Below are positions 1-5,132 of a DNA stretch of 5,132 bases, piece after piece. The DNA lies in NCBI GenBank assembly GCA_903823545.1, contig CAIJTL010001152.1:1-5132 (forward strand), in the 5' to 3' direction. The stretch is from an uncultured Planctomycetaceae bacterium. GTDB lineage: Bacteria; Planctomycetota; Planctomycetia; Planctomycetales; Planctomycetaceae. The position numbers and the translations under genes were made by a program. The first letter of the stretch is position 1; every line of letters starts with the position of its first letter. The notes under the pieces were generated by a model, which was not told where the DNA came from, did no database searches, and worked only from the letters and a program-made list of their open reading frames with translations.

Positions 1-11
1 CACTCCAGGGG

Positions 12-16
12 GGAGG
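12..16 (+). promoter_or_regulatory. Strong Shine-Dalgarno site for the secreted-protein gene
   Basis: The sequence GGAGG lies four bases before the ATG at 21, inside a purine run at about 8-18. It is a near-perfect complement to the 16S rRNA 3' end and fixes the start codon. It is the only strong ribosome binding site in the window: the other genes have weak or no recognisable sites. Confidence 0.8.
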
Positions 17-20
17 AATC

Positions 21-1832
21 ATGAGGTCACTCTTTCAACAGGCCGCTGCGCTGCTGGCGATTTTTCTGTTCGCTACGGGAGGAATTGTTCGCGGAGCGGA
101 GCTCAACATCGACACGCCGATGTCTCCGCCGAATTGGGCGATGTTGGAAAGGGAGTTGTTTCGGGCGAATGAAGCTGCGTGTCGTGAGTATTTCGCTCGG
201 TACTTTGATGACCGAGGTTATCTCGAATGCGTCGAGCGTTGGGGTGGGGACGATGGGCCAGATGATGCGATTGAAAATCTGACCGACTGGCCGCTGTTGC
301 ACATGCTCGGTGGGGGTGACGTGGTCAAAGCGATGTACCTCAAGGCTTGGGAGGGGCATCTCCGGCAGTTCACGGCGGCGAAGACAAAAGAGGTCGAGTT
401 CGCTCGTGACGGGATGTATTACCGCGAGTTCCCCGTGATGATGGACTGGCTACACAACGCGGAGGGCCTCACTGTCTTCAACATGCAGGGCTTGTCGGCG
501 CCGGGCGAAATGAAGTTTGCTCAGCGAGTGCGACGGTTCGCAGACTTGTATGTTCCAGCGGATGACAACCCGCTCAACAAAACGGCGAGTGCGAATTACG
601 ACGCACGGCACAAGATCATCGTCAGCCTGTTCAACGGAAGCCGAGGCCCCCTGCTCCGCAAGGCAACGGCGCTCGATTGGGCAGGCGATCCGATTGAGAT
701 TGAAGGCCGTTTCAAACCGGGACACGGCGAGCGGAATTTCGCTGAGATGCTGGAGCATTTCAAAGACTACACCGAAACGCTCGGCGATCACCCGCAGAAT
801 TTGATGGTGACGTCGTTGGCGTTGAATGCTTTCGCGGCAACTCACGATGAGAAATACCGACGTTGGTTGATCGAGTATGTCGATGCGTGGTGTGATCGAG
901 CGGCGGCGAACAACGATTTACTGCCATCGAACATTGGTCGAGACGGAACAATCGGCGGCGATGCCAATGGGAAATGGTACGGCGGAACTTACGGTTGGGG
1001 CTTCACGGTCATCGATCCTGTCAACGGGCGGAAAGCTCATCGCAGTACCGTGAGGCTGGCATTGGGGGGCTTTGGCAACGCCTTGATGCTGACGGGCAAT
1101 CAGAAATACGTCGATGTTTGGCGACGCCAGATGGATGCTGTGAACTCGCAAGCGAAAGTGATGGACGGCAAGAAACTCACTCCGCAAATGTACGGCGACA
1201 ACGGTTGGTATGATTTTCAAACGAAGCCTTGGGATCACGGAGCTGTTGAAGTGGCCTACTGGTCGATGAAACCGGATGACCTTTCACGTGTGGGGTCGAA
1301 CTCGTGGGTCACTTATCTGTCAGGCAAGAATGCGGACTATCCTGAGGCAGCATTGCGTGCCGACCTTGCTCGTATTCGACAGCGAGTAATCGGTATGCGC
1401 GAAGACACGACGACTCCAGACACGCGTCTCTCCGATGACCCGATGAAGTTCAATCCCTGCTCGATCGATAGCCTGTTGCATCTAGCGTGCGGCGGAATCC
1501 CCGTGCCACTTGGATCGGCGTTGCATGTTCGATTGCGTTATTTCGATACGCAGCAGGGGCGTCCGGGATTGCCAGCCGATGTTGCGGCGCTCGTTGATCG
1601 GCTGACTGATGATGAAGCACGAGTCACTCTGGTCAATGTGCATCAGACCGAAACGCGTGCGGTCGTCGTTCAATCAGGGGCATACGGCGAACATCAAATT
1701 GATTCGTTGGCAACAAATGGAGTTTCACAACAGGTCAACGATCGCCGAGTGACGGTGAAGCTGGGCCCCGGTTGCGGCGGAATGTTGGTGCTCAAGACGA
1801 AGCGTTTTCAAAACATCCCTCGCTTCGATTGA
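21..1832 (+). CDS. Secreted protein of unknown function, possible alpha/alpha-barrel carbohydrate-active protein
   Basis: The 603-residue product begins with a Sec signal peptide: MRSLF, a hydrophobic core at about residues 8-23, and likely cleavage near RGA-EL (residues 24-28). The mature protein should be periplasmic or exported. The middle (about 40-460) is rich in amphipathic helices and aromatic/Gly turns, for example WPLLHMLGGGD (90-100), FPVMMDWLHNAEG (137-149), GKWYGGTYGWGFTVIDP (317-333), HRSTVRLALGGFGNALMLTGN (340-360) and YDFQTKPWDHGAVEVAYW (397-414). Helical segments alternating with aromatic loops resemble six-hairpin, (alpha/alpha)6-barrel glycosidases or lyases. Residues about 530-595 look like a beta-sandwich tail (VTLVNVHQTETRAVVV, VTVKLGPGCGGMLVL), as in many polysaccharide-active enzymes. 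I recognise no named family and no certain catalytic residues; Asp/Glu/His in the 137-149 and 397-410 segments are candidates only. The start is supported by a strong Shine-Dalgarno site. It is separated by 370 bp from the next well-supported gene and appears to be transcribed alone. The gene is certain; its function is inferred. Confidence 0.9.
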   Translation: MRSLFQQAAALLAIFLFATGGIVRGAELNIDTPMSPPNWAMLERELFRANEAACREYFARYFDDRGYLECVERWGGDDGPDDAIENLTDWPLLHMLGGGDVVKAMYLKAWEGHLRQFTAAKTKEVEFARDGMYYREFPVMMDWLHNAEGLTVFNMQGLSAPGEMKFAQRVRRFADLYVPADDNPLNKTASANYDARHKIIVSLFNGSRGPLLRKATALDWAGDPIEIEGRFKPGHGERNFAEMLEHFKDYTETLGDHPQNLMVTSLALNAFAATHDEKYRRWLIEYVDAWCDRAAANNDLLPSNIGRDGTIGGDANGKWYGGTYGWGFTVIDPVNGRKAHRSTVRLALGGFGNALMLTGNQKYVDVWRRQMDAVNSQAKVMDGKKLTPQMYGDNGWYDFQTKPWDHGAVEVAYWSMKPDDLSRVGSNSWVTYLSGKNADYPEAALRADLARIRQRVIGMREDTTTPDTRLSDDPMKFNPCSIDSLLHLACGGIPVPLGSALHVRLRYFDTQQGRPGLPADVAALVDRLTDDEARVTLVNVHQTETRAVVVQSGAYGEHQIDSLATNGVSQQVNDRRVTVKLGPGCGGMLVLKTKRFQNIPRFD

Positions 1833-1891
1833 GTCTGTGAGCAAGGCCGTCACAATGCCTGTTTGCATAACGTCAGTTTGTTTCAAAACAA

Positions 1892-1975
1892 GTAGGATGG
1901 GCACTCTTGCCCGTCGCTCGGTTTTGAGAGAATGACGCGACTGGACGAAAAGGCGGGCAAGAGTGCCCGTCCTAC
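1892..1975. repeat. Inverted pair of REP-like hairpins (BIME-like element)
   Basis: Two arms of 24 bases, 1892-1915 and 1952-1975, are inverted complements: 22 of 24 positions pair by Watson-Crick rules and the other two (1898/1969 and 1914/1953) are G-T. The loop between them is 36 bases. Each arm is itself a small hairpin. The left has GGGCA-CTCT-TGCCC (1899-1912) and the right has CGGGCA-AGAG-TGCCCG (1954-1969). Each arm carries GTAG at its outer end (1892-1895 on +; 1972-1975 read on the minus strand), two bases from the hairpin. A GTAG head next to a hairpin, in inverted pairs, is the layout of bacterial REP/BIME elements that RAYT (TnpA-REP) proteins recognise. No RAYT gene is in the window. 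The element lies about 60 bp after the secreted-protein stop. It could end or stabilise that transcript, but no T-tract follows, so a classical intrinsic terminator is not supported. Confidence 0.8.
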
Positions 1976-2030
1976 CTGTTGTTCAATGAGTCGGTTGCAC
2001 TTCGATGCGGCCACGGGGATCAGTCAGATC

Positions 2031-2138
2031 ATGGGACGTTGGCCAGATGATAGCCGCTCGCAACTTTGGACTTTCCTGATCATGTTCGTGCTGTTTCCGT
2101 TGTTCTGTTGGCTGGCGTGGTGGTTTGTGAAACGCTGA
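2031..2138 (+). CDS. Possible small single-span membrane protein (35 aa)
   Basis: From the ATG at 2031 the frame encodes 35 residues: a short polar N-terminus (MGRWPDDSRSQ), an uninterrupted hydrophobic aromatic segment at residues 12-33 (LWTFLIMF through WLAWWFV), and a terminal Lys-Arg. This is the layout of a one-helix inner-membrane peptide. The same frame is open back to ATGs at 1986 (50 aa) and 1932 (68 aa). Those longer versions would translate the REP-like repeat, so the N-terminal part there is probably not real coding sequence. No convincing Shine-Dalgarno site precedes any of the three ATGs; GGGG at 2015-2018 is rather far from 2031. It lies 64 bp before the transporter gene, so translational or functional coupling is possible but undemonstrated. 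The hydrophobic run could also arise by chance. I do not recognise a family. Confidence 0.35.
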   Translation: MGRWPDDSRSQLWTFLIMFVLFPLFCWLAWWFVKR

Positions 2139-2202
2139 TTCAAACGCAACAAGCTGACCGCATCTTTGAAATCTCAAATCAAAACAAATTGGATCATCTC
2201 CT

Positions 2203-3456
2203 TTGAAACGTTCACCCCTGCTGATCATCTTCATCACGGTCTTTATCGATTTGCTCGGCTTCGGCATCGTGATGCCGCTGCTGCCGCGTTACGGCGAGCA
2301 TTTCGGAATGGGTAAAGTATCGCTGGGGCTGCTGATGGCCTCGTTCTCGGCGATGCAGTTCGTGTTTTCGCCGCTGTGGGGGCGAGTCTCTGATCGGATC
2401 GGTCGGCGGCCGGTGTTGCTGCTGGGGCTGGCGGGTTCGGCTTTGTTCTATGGGCTGTTTGGTTTTGCGACGTCGTTGGGAAACGAGGGGGTGTGGCTCG
2501 GACTGTCGGCGGTTCCGTGGCTGTTCATCACGCGTATCGGAGCGGGTATCGCGGGGGCGACGATTTCGACGGCTCAGGCTTACATTGCGGACTCGACGAC
2601 GGCGGAGGGGCGAGGCAAAGGGATGGCATTGATCGGTGCGGCTTTCGGCATCGGCTTCACGTTTGGCCCGCTCGTGGGAGCGTTGTGTGTGTCGAGCGAC
2701 CTGAATGGTCCGCCGAGCGCGCTGGCGGGCTACGTTGCGTCGGGTATGTCGGCGTGTGCTTTCTTGTTCGCACTGGCCCGCTTGCCGGAATCGCTCACGC
2801 CAGGGGTGACCTCAACCGTGCGTCGTCAGATGAACTTCGGAGCGATCGCTCGCGCGTTTTCGCGAGCGGGGATCGGTTTGCTGCTGGCGACGATCTTTCT
2901 GACGACGTTCGCGTTCGCTCAATTTGAAGTGACGCTGTCGTTGTTCACGAAGCATCTCGGACTGGCGGACAAGTACATGTTCTTCGTCTACGCCTATGTC
3001 GGATTCATCCTCGCGCTGAGCCAAGGATTCTTGGTACGCCGGCTGGCTCCAAAATTGGGCGAATTCAAGATGAGCTTGATCGGAACGATCTTGATGACGA
3101 TCGGCTTGGTGTTGATCGCGGTAGTCTCGAAAGAGAAATCGCTGGGAATGCTGTACTCGATCTTGCCGATCTGCGTCGTGGGGTATTCGGCACTGACGCC
3201 GTCATTGCAAGCGTTGTTGTCGCTCCGCTGCGGCGCGGACGAGCAAGGGGAAATGCTGGGAGTTGGGCAGAGCATGTCGGCACTGGCCCGCATCCTTGGC
3301 CCGGTTGTCGGAGTGACGCTGTTCAAGCTGGGGCAAGAACAGCCGGAGTTGGGTGTCGCGTTGCCGTATTGGATGGGGGCGGGATTGATGCTGGTGGGAG
3401 TTGGGATGGTGGTGGCACTGCGGTTTGAGCAAGCAAAGACAACGGTGAAGCCGTGA
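2203..3456 (+). CDS. MFS transporter, TetA-like DHA1 drug:H+ antiporter family
   Basis: The 417-residue inner-membrane protein, with about 12 helices, matches the usual length (about 400) of tetracycline-efflux-like MFS pumps. Helix 1 (about 5-28) has FIDLLGFGIVMPLLPRY with the acidic Asp16. The loop between helices 2 and 3 holds motif A, GRVSDRIGRRP (60-70). Motif B is TRIGAGIAGATISTAQAYIAD (110-130) with Arg111. Motif C, the antiporter signature, is GAAFGIGFTFGPLVGAL (145-161). A hydrophilic central loop lies at about 196-222. A degenerate second-half motif A (RRLAPKLGE, 279-287) follows helix 8. This set indicates proton-coupled export of a small molecule. The substrate cannot be read from sequence, and tetracycline resistance should not be assumed. 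The start is TTG at 2203: no ATG, GTG or TTG lies in frame just upstream, and the next Met (residue 24) would delete helix 1. Only a weak GGA (2191-2193) stands in for a ribosome binding site. The gene is flanked on both sides by REP-like repeats and appears to be a single-gene unit. No regulator gene is adjacent. Confidence 0.93.
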   Translation: MKRSPLLIIFITVFIDLLGFGIVMPLLPRYGEHFGMGKVSLGLLMASFSAMQFVFSPLWGRVSDRIGRRPVLLLGLAGSALFYGLFGFATSLGNEGVWLGLSAVPWLFITRIGAGIAGATISTAQAYIADSTTAEGRGKGMALIGAAFGIGFTFGPLVGALCVSSDLNGPPSALAGYVASGMSACAFLFALARLPESLTPGVTSTVRRQMNFGAIARAFSRAGIGLLLATIFLTTFAFAQFEVTLSLFTKHLGLADKYMFFVYAYVGFILALSQGFLVRRLAPKLGEFKMSLIGTILMTIGLVLIAVVSKEKSLGMLYSILPICVVGYSALTPSLQALLSLRCGADEQGEMLGVGQSMSALARILGPVVGVTLFKLGQEQPELGVALPYWMGAGLMLVGVGMVVALRFEQAKTTVKP

Positions 3457-3550
3457 TTACGTAGCCGTCACACACCGATTAATGAACCGAATGCTTCTCA
3501 ACGCTTTGTGGAGCGATCGGCTCATCACGCGGAGCGTGATGGCTACGTAG
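3457..3550. repeat. Second inverted-repeat element with strong terminal hairpin (REP-like)
   Basis: The element starts directly after the transporter stop codon. Outer arms 3457-3473 and 3534-3550 pair over 17 positions (14 Watson-Crick, two G-T, one mismatch), with TACGTAGCC matching GGCTACGTA exactly. The right half also forms a compact hairpin, CATCACGC-GGA-GCGTGATG (3523-3541), with a perfect 8-bp stem and a 3-base loop. As in the first element, a GTAG tetranucleotide (3461-3464 on +; 3543-3546 read on minus) sits at each outer side, followed by CC and the hairpin sequence. The left half keeps GTAGCC and part of the stem sequence but has no complete hairpin, so it looks like a decayed copy. 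The hairpin could protect the transporter mRNA 3' end or aid termination; no T-tract follows. The rest of the gap, to 3582, holds only the pdxH leader. Confidence 0.72.
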
Positions 3551-3582
3551 AGTCGCATTGAGCAACATTACGGGGCAGGTAA

Positions 3583-4224
3583 ATGAGCATTGACGTTGTG
3601 GTTCACTCGGAATTTTCCAAAGGCAAGCTCCTCGAATCAGATTTGGCGGACGATCCCTTCACGCAGATTCGACGTTGGATTGATGAAGTCACTGCCGCGG
3701 CGGTGAGTGAATTTCAGGCGATGTCGCTAGCGACCGCGACTCGTGCAGGAGTTCCGTCGGTACGCATCGTTTATCTGCGAGGCGTTGATCCGCGAGGGAT
3801 CTTGTTCTTCACCAATTACGACAGTCGCAAGGGGGACGAGTTGGCGGAGAATCCCTGTGCGGCCGCGTTGCTCTATTGGAAAGAGTTTGAACGACAAGTT
3901 CGCATCGAAGGGATGGTTACTAAAGCCAATGAGTCCGATTCAGATTCGTACTTCGCGGCTCGACCGCGAGAAAGTTGCATCGGTGCCTGGGCCTCACTTC
4001 AAAGTCAGCCGCTAGCCAGTCGAGAAGTGTTGGAGCAACGAACGGCTGAAGTTGAAGCGAGATTCGCTGGCGGACCAGTTCCGCGTCCACCGAACTGGGG
4101 TGGCTACTGGTTACAGCCGGAGAGTTTTGAATTCTGGCAAGGCGGAGCCGCTCGATTGCATGATCGACTGATCTATCGAAGGCAAGCCGATGGCCGTTGG
4201 ACAATTGAGCGACTGTTTCCATAA
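3583..4224 (+). CDS. pdxH: Pyridoxamine/pyridoxine 5'-phosphate oxidase
   Basis: This cytoplasmic FMN enzyme oxidises pyridoxamine 5'-phosphate or pyridoxine 5'-phosphate to pyridoxal 5'-phosphate with O2, the final step of the DXP-dependent and salvage routes of vitamin B6. The 213 residues are close to the 218 of E. coli PdxH and align with a constant offset of six. FMN-site motifs are present: RIVYLR (61-66), FFTNYDSRKG (75-84), RQVRIEG (104-110), QS (140-141), W185 and R195. The substrate residues Tyr123, Arg127 and Ser131 lie in YFAARPRES, and Arg191/His193 in RLHDR. The C-terminal signature WGGYWLQPESFEFWQGGAARLHDR and the final IERLFP are typical. Three pocket positions differ from E. 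coli: Arg14 to His8, Tyr17 to Phe11, and Lys72 to Arg66. The ATG at 3583 follows GGGG (3572-3575) and a close AGG (3577-3579), a moderate ribosome binding site. The preceding repeat element separates it from the transporter, so it is probably transcribed on its own. Confidence 0.97.
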   Translation: MSIDVVVHSEFSKGKLLESDLADDPFTQIRRWIDEVTAAAVSEFQAMSLATATRAGVPSVRIVYLRGVDPRGILFFTNYDSRKGDELAENPCAAALLYWKEFERQVRIEGMVTKANESDSDSYFAARPRESCIGAWASLQSQPLASREVLEQRTAEVEARFAGGPVPRPPNWGGYWLQPESFEFWQGGAARLHDRLIYRRQADGRWTIERLFP

Positions 4225-4240
4225 GGCAAGCGGTATTCAT

Positions 4241-4264
4241 CCGACGTGAGAGCGAGGGCGTCGG
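4241..4264. repeat. GC-rich hairpin after pdxH, possible dispersed repeat
   Basis: CCGACG (4241-4246) pairs perfectly with CGTCGG (4259-4264) around a 12-base loop, 16 bases after the pdxH stop. A second CGTCGG at 4287-4292 could compete for the same partner, and CTCACG (4293-4298) complements CGTGAG (4245-4250), so alternative folds exist. No T-tract follows. The 4250-4268 segment, ending in GCGTCGGGTTAG, resembles short motifs I associate with planctomycete intergenic DNA; that is from memory and unverified. Role could be mRNA 3'-end stabilisation or termination of pdxH. It lacks the GTAG head seen in the other two elements. Confidence 0.4.
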
Positions 4265-4330
4265 GTTAGTTTCGAACTGAGCAGCGCGTCGGCTCACGGT
4301 CTTAATCAGGTCTCGCTACTATCCCGCACC

Positions 4331-5132
4331 ATGTCAGAAACCCCCGATCCACAGCCAACTCCAGATAAGCCTGCATGGCTGCGTCGACCGGCGTCTGCCA
4401 CCGCAAGCGGGCAGTCGCCCGACGCGACCGCCCGTGAGGGAGCCGAGGTCAAGGCCGAGCGAACCGAACTCGGTGCGTCGAAGTCTGATGGCAATGTGAA
4501 TGCAGGATCGGCGGCCGCTCCGAAGAAAAAGAGTAGCGGAGTCAAACGTCGTTCGCAGTTGCCAGATTATGTCCCGCCGCCGAAGCCGCCATTTTCGATC
4601 ATTCGATTATTGATGTCCTTGAGCGGCTGGTCGACGAGTGGTCGCGAAGACTGGACCATCAAAGATTGGCTGCGGCATTGGTGGGCAACCAATCGAGCGG
4701 GATTGCTCGTGAGCGCCGGGTTACACGGTTTGTTTTTAATCCTGTTTGCAATCTGGATTTTGCCAAGCAAGGCGACGGTCAAACAGGCGATGATCGAAGC
4801 GGGCTGGGTGGCGATGGAATCGCAGATGGCTCAAGCTGCAATGGCGTCACCCGCTCAAATCAATGTGAAGTTAAATCCCGTCACCATTGGGAACGGCCCT
4901 GAGAACAAAGACTTCGGAAAGCCTGACGCCACTGACAAAGCGAAAGGACCACCTTCCGGAAACACTGGAAATGGTGCCGGACCAGTTGGCGTTAGTCCGG
5001 TTGGTGTTGGCTCGGCACTTGGCGGAAGATCCGGTGGCAGCCGCGATGGAATCTGGGGTGGACTGGGCGTCGGAACAAAGCCGCAAACCGGTATCGGGGG
5101 CGGTCTGTCGTGGCTCGTTCGCCAGCAAGAAA
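4331..5132 (+). CDS. Membrane-anchored protein, 3' truncated by window end; likely C-terminal squalene-cyclase-like repeat domain
   Basis: From the ATG at 4331 the frame stays open for 267 codons to the window edge with no stop. No alternative start lies just upstream, and no clear Shine-Dalgarno site is visible. Residues 1-85 are disordered, rich in Pro, Ala, Ser and charge (MSETPDPQPTPDKPAWLRRP; a basic KKKSSGVKRR patch at 65-74; VPPPKPP at 81-87). Residues about 105-121 (REDWTIKDWLRHWWATN) are amphipathic. One membrane helix, AGLLVSAGLHGLFLILFAIWILP, spans 123-145 with the basic N-terminus probably cytoplasmic. Residues about 150-178 form a helix, and 180-257 are a Gly/Pro/Asn-rich linker (GVSPVGVGSALGGRSGGSRDG). 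The last visible residues, GGGLSWLVRQQE (256-267), match how prenyltransferase/squalene-oxidase repeats often begin (G-L-x-W-L-x-x-Q-Q). In planctomycetes I recall proteins with this order: membrane anchor, glycine-rich linker, then such a repeat domain. The downstream domain is therefore inferred. The reading frame is well supported; the function is unknown. Confidence 0.85.
   Translation, partial: MSETPDPQPTPDKPAWLRRPASATASGQSPDATAREGAEVKAERTELGASKSDGNVNAGSAAAPKKKSSGVKRRSQLPDYVPPPKPPFSIIRLLMSLSGWSTSGREDWTIKDWLRHWWATNRAGLLVSAGLHGLFLILFAIWILPSKATVKQAMIEAGWVAMESQMAQAAMASPAQINVKLNPVTIGNGPENKDFGKPDATDKAKGPPSGNTGNGAGPVGVSPVGVGSALGGRSGGSRDGIWGGLGVGTKPQTGIGGGLSWLVRQQE

Noticed and set aside
450..845. 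Minus-strand open frame of 131 codons inside the secreted-protein gene
   Set aside because: It is wholly antisense to a gene with a signal peptide and a strong ribosome binding site, has no recognisable domain, and looks like a codon-bias shadow.
1878..1891. TTGTTT/AAACAA inverted repeat as an operator or terminator
   Set aside because: The stem is short, AT-rich, with a 2-4 base loop, and no T-tract or promoter elements are positioned sensibly around it; chance is likely.
1932..2030. N-terminal extension of the small membrane peptide from ATG 1932 or 1986
   Set aside because: Translation from 1932 runs through the right arm of the REP-like repeat, and neither start has a ribosome binding site, so this part is unlikely to be real coding sequence.
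2493..2927. Plus-strand 144-codon frame inside the transporter gene
   Set aside because: It is out of frame with a well-supported MFS protein with all its motifs; the translated product is Arg/Gly-rich with no membrane helices.
2203..3456. Naming the transporter tetA (tetracycline resistance)
   Set aside because: The motifs are shared by the whole DHA1 subgroup, and there is no adjacent tetR-like repressor or mobile element, so the substrate is not known.
3920..4297. Minus-strand 125-codon frame overlapping the pdxH 3' end
   Set aside because: It is antisense to highly conserved PdxH motifs and shows no family features.
4306..4545. Minus-strand open frames at 4306-4545, 4567-4782 and 4871-5128
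   Set aside because: They lie antisense to the open + strand frame from 4331, whose membrane helix and linker make biological sense. The minus-strand products are low-complexity and lack domains.
1..5132. CRISPR array, tRNA, rRNA or insertion sequence
   Set aside because: I saw no regularly spaced direct repeats, tRNA cloverleaf, rRNA sequence or transposase coding region.

Overview
The window looks like chromosomal DNA from a planctomycete (Rhodopirellula/Gimesia-like). This is inferred from the moderately high GC content, monocistronic genes separated by 100-370 bp gaps, hairpin-rich intergenic repeats, a secreted protein of no recognisable named family, and a membrane-anchored protein with a low-complexity linker of a type I associate with planctomycete genomes. 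No database search was possible. All supported genes are on the + strand.

Layout: (1) 21-1832, a secreted protein of about 600 residues, probably an alpha-helical barrel plus a C-terminal beta domain, possibly carbohydrate-active but not assignable. (2) 1833-2202, a long gap with an inverted pair of REP-like hairpins (1892-1975) and a possible 35-residue single-span membrane peptide (2031-2138). (3) 2203-3456, a 12-helix MFS antiporter of the TetA-like DHA1 type, starting at TTG. (4) 3457-3582, a gap with a second, unrelated inverted repeat ending in a strong hairpin. (5) 3583-4224, pdxH, encoding pyridoxamine/pyridoxine 5'-phosphate oxidase. (6) 4225-4330, a short gap with a GC-rich hairpin. 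(7) 4331-5132, the 5' part of a gene that runs off the window: a disordered N-terminus, one membrane helix, a Gly-rich linker and the apparent start of a helical repeat domain.

The genes do not form an obvious pathway: a secreted protein, an efflux pump, vitamin B6 salvage and a membrane-anchored protein. Each gap carries its own hairpin element, so I read this as independently transcribed genes.

No clear new multi-gene system is present. The most notable points are the two REP/BIME-like elements flanking the transporter, both with a GTAG head two bases before a hairpin; the open partial gene at the right edge, which lacks a stop codon in the window; and a PdxH with substitutions at three normally conserved substrate-pocket positions.
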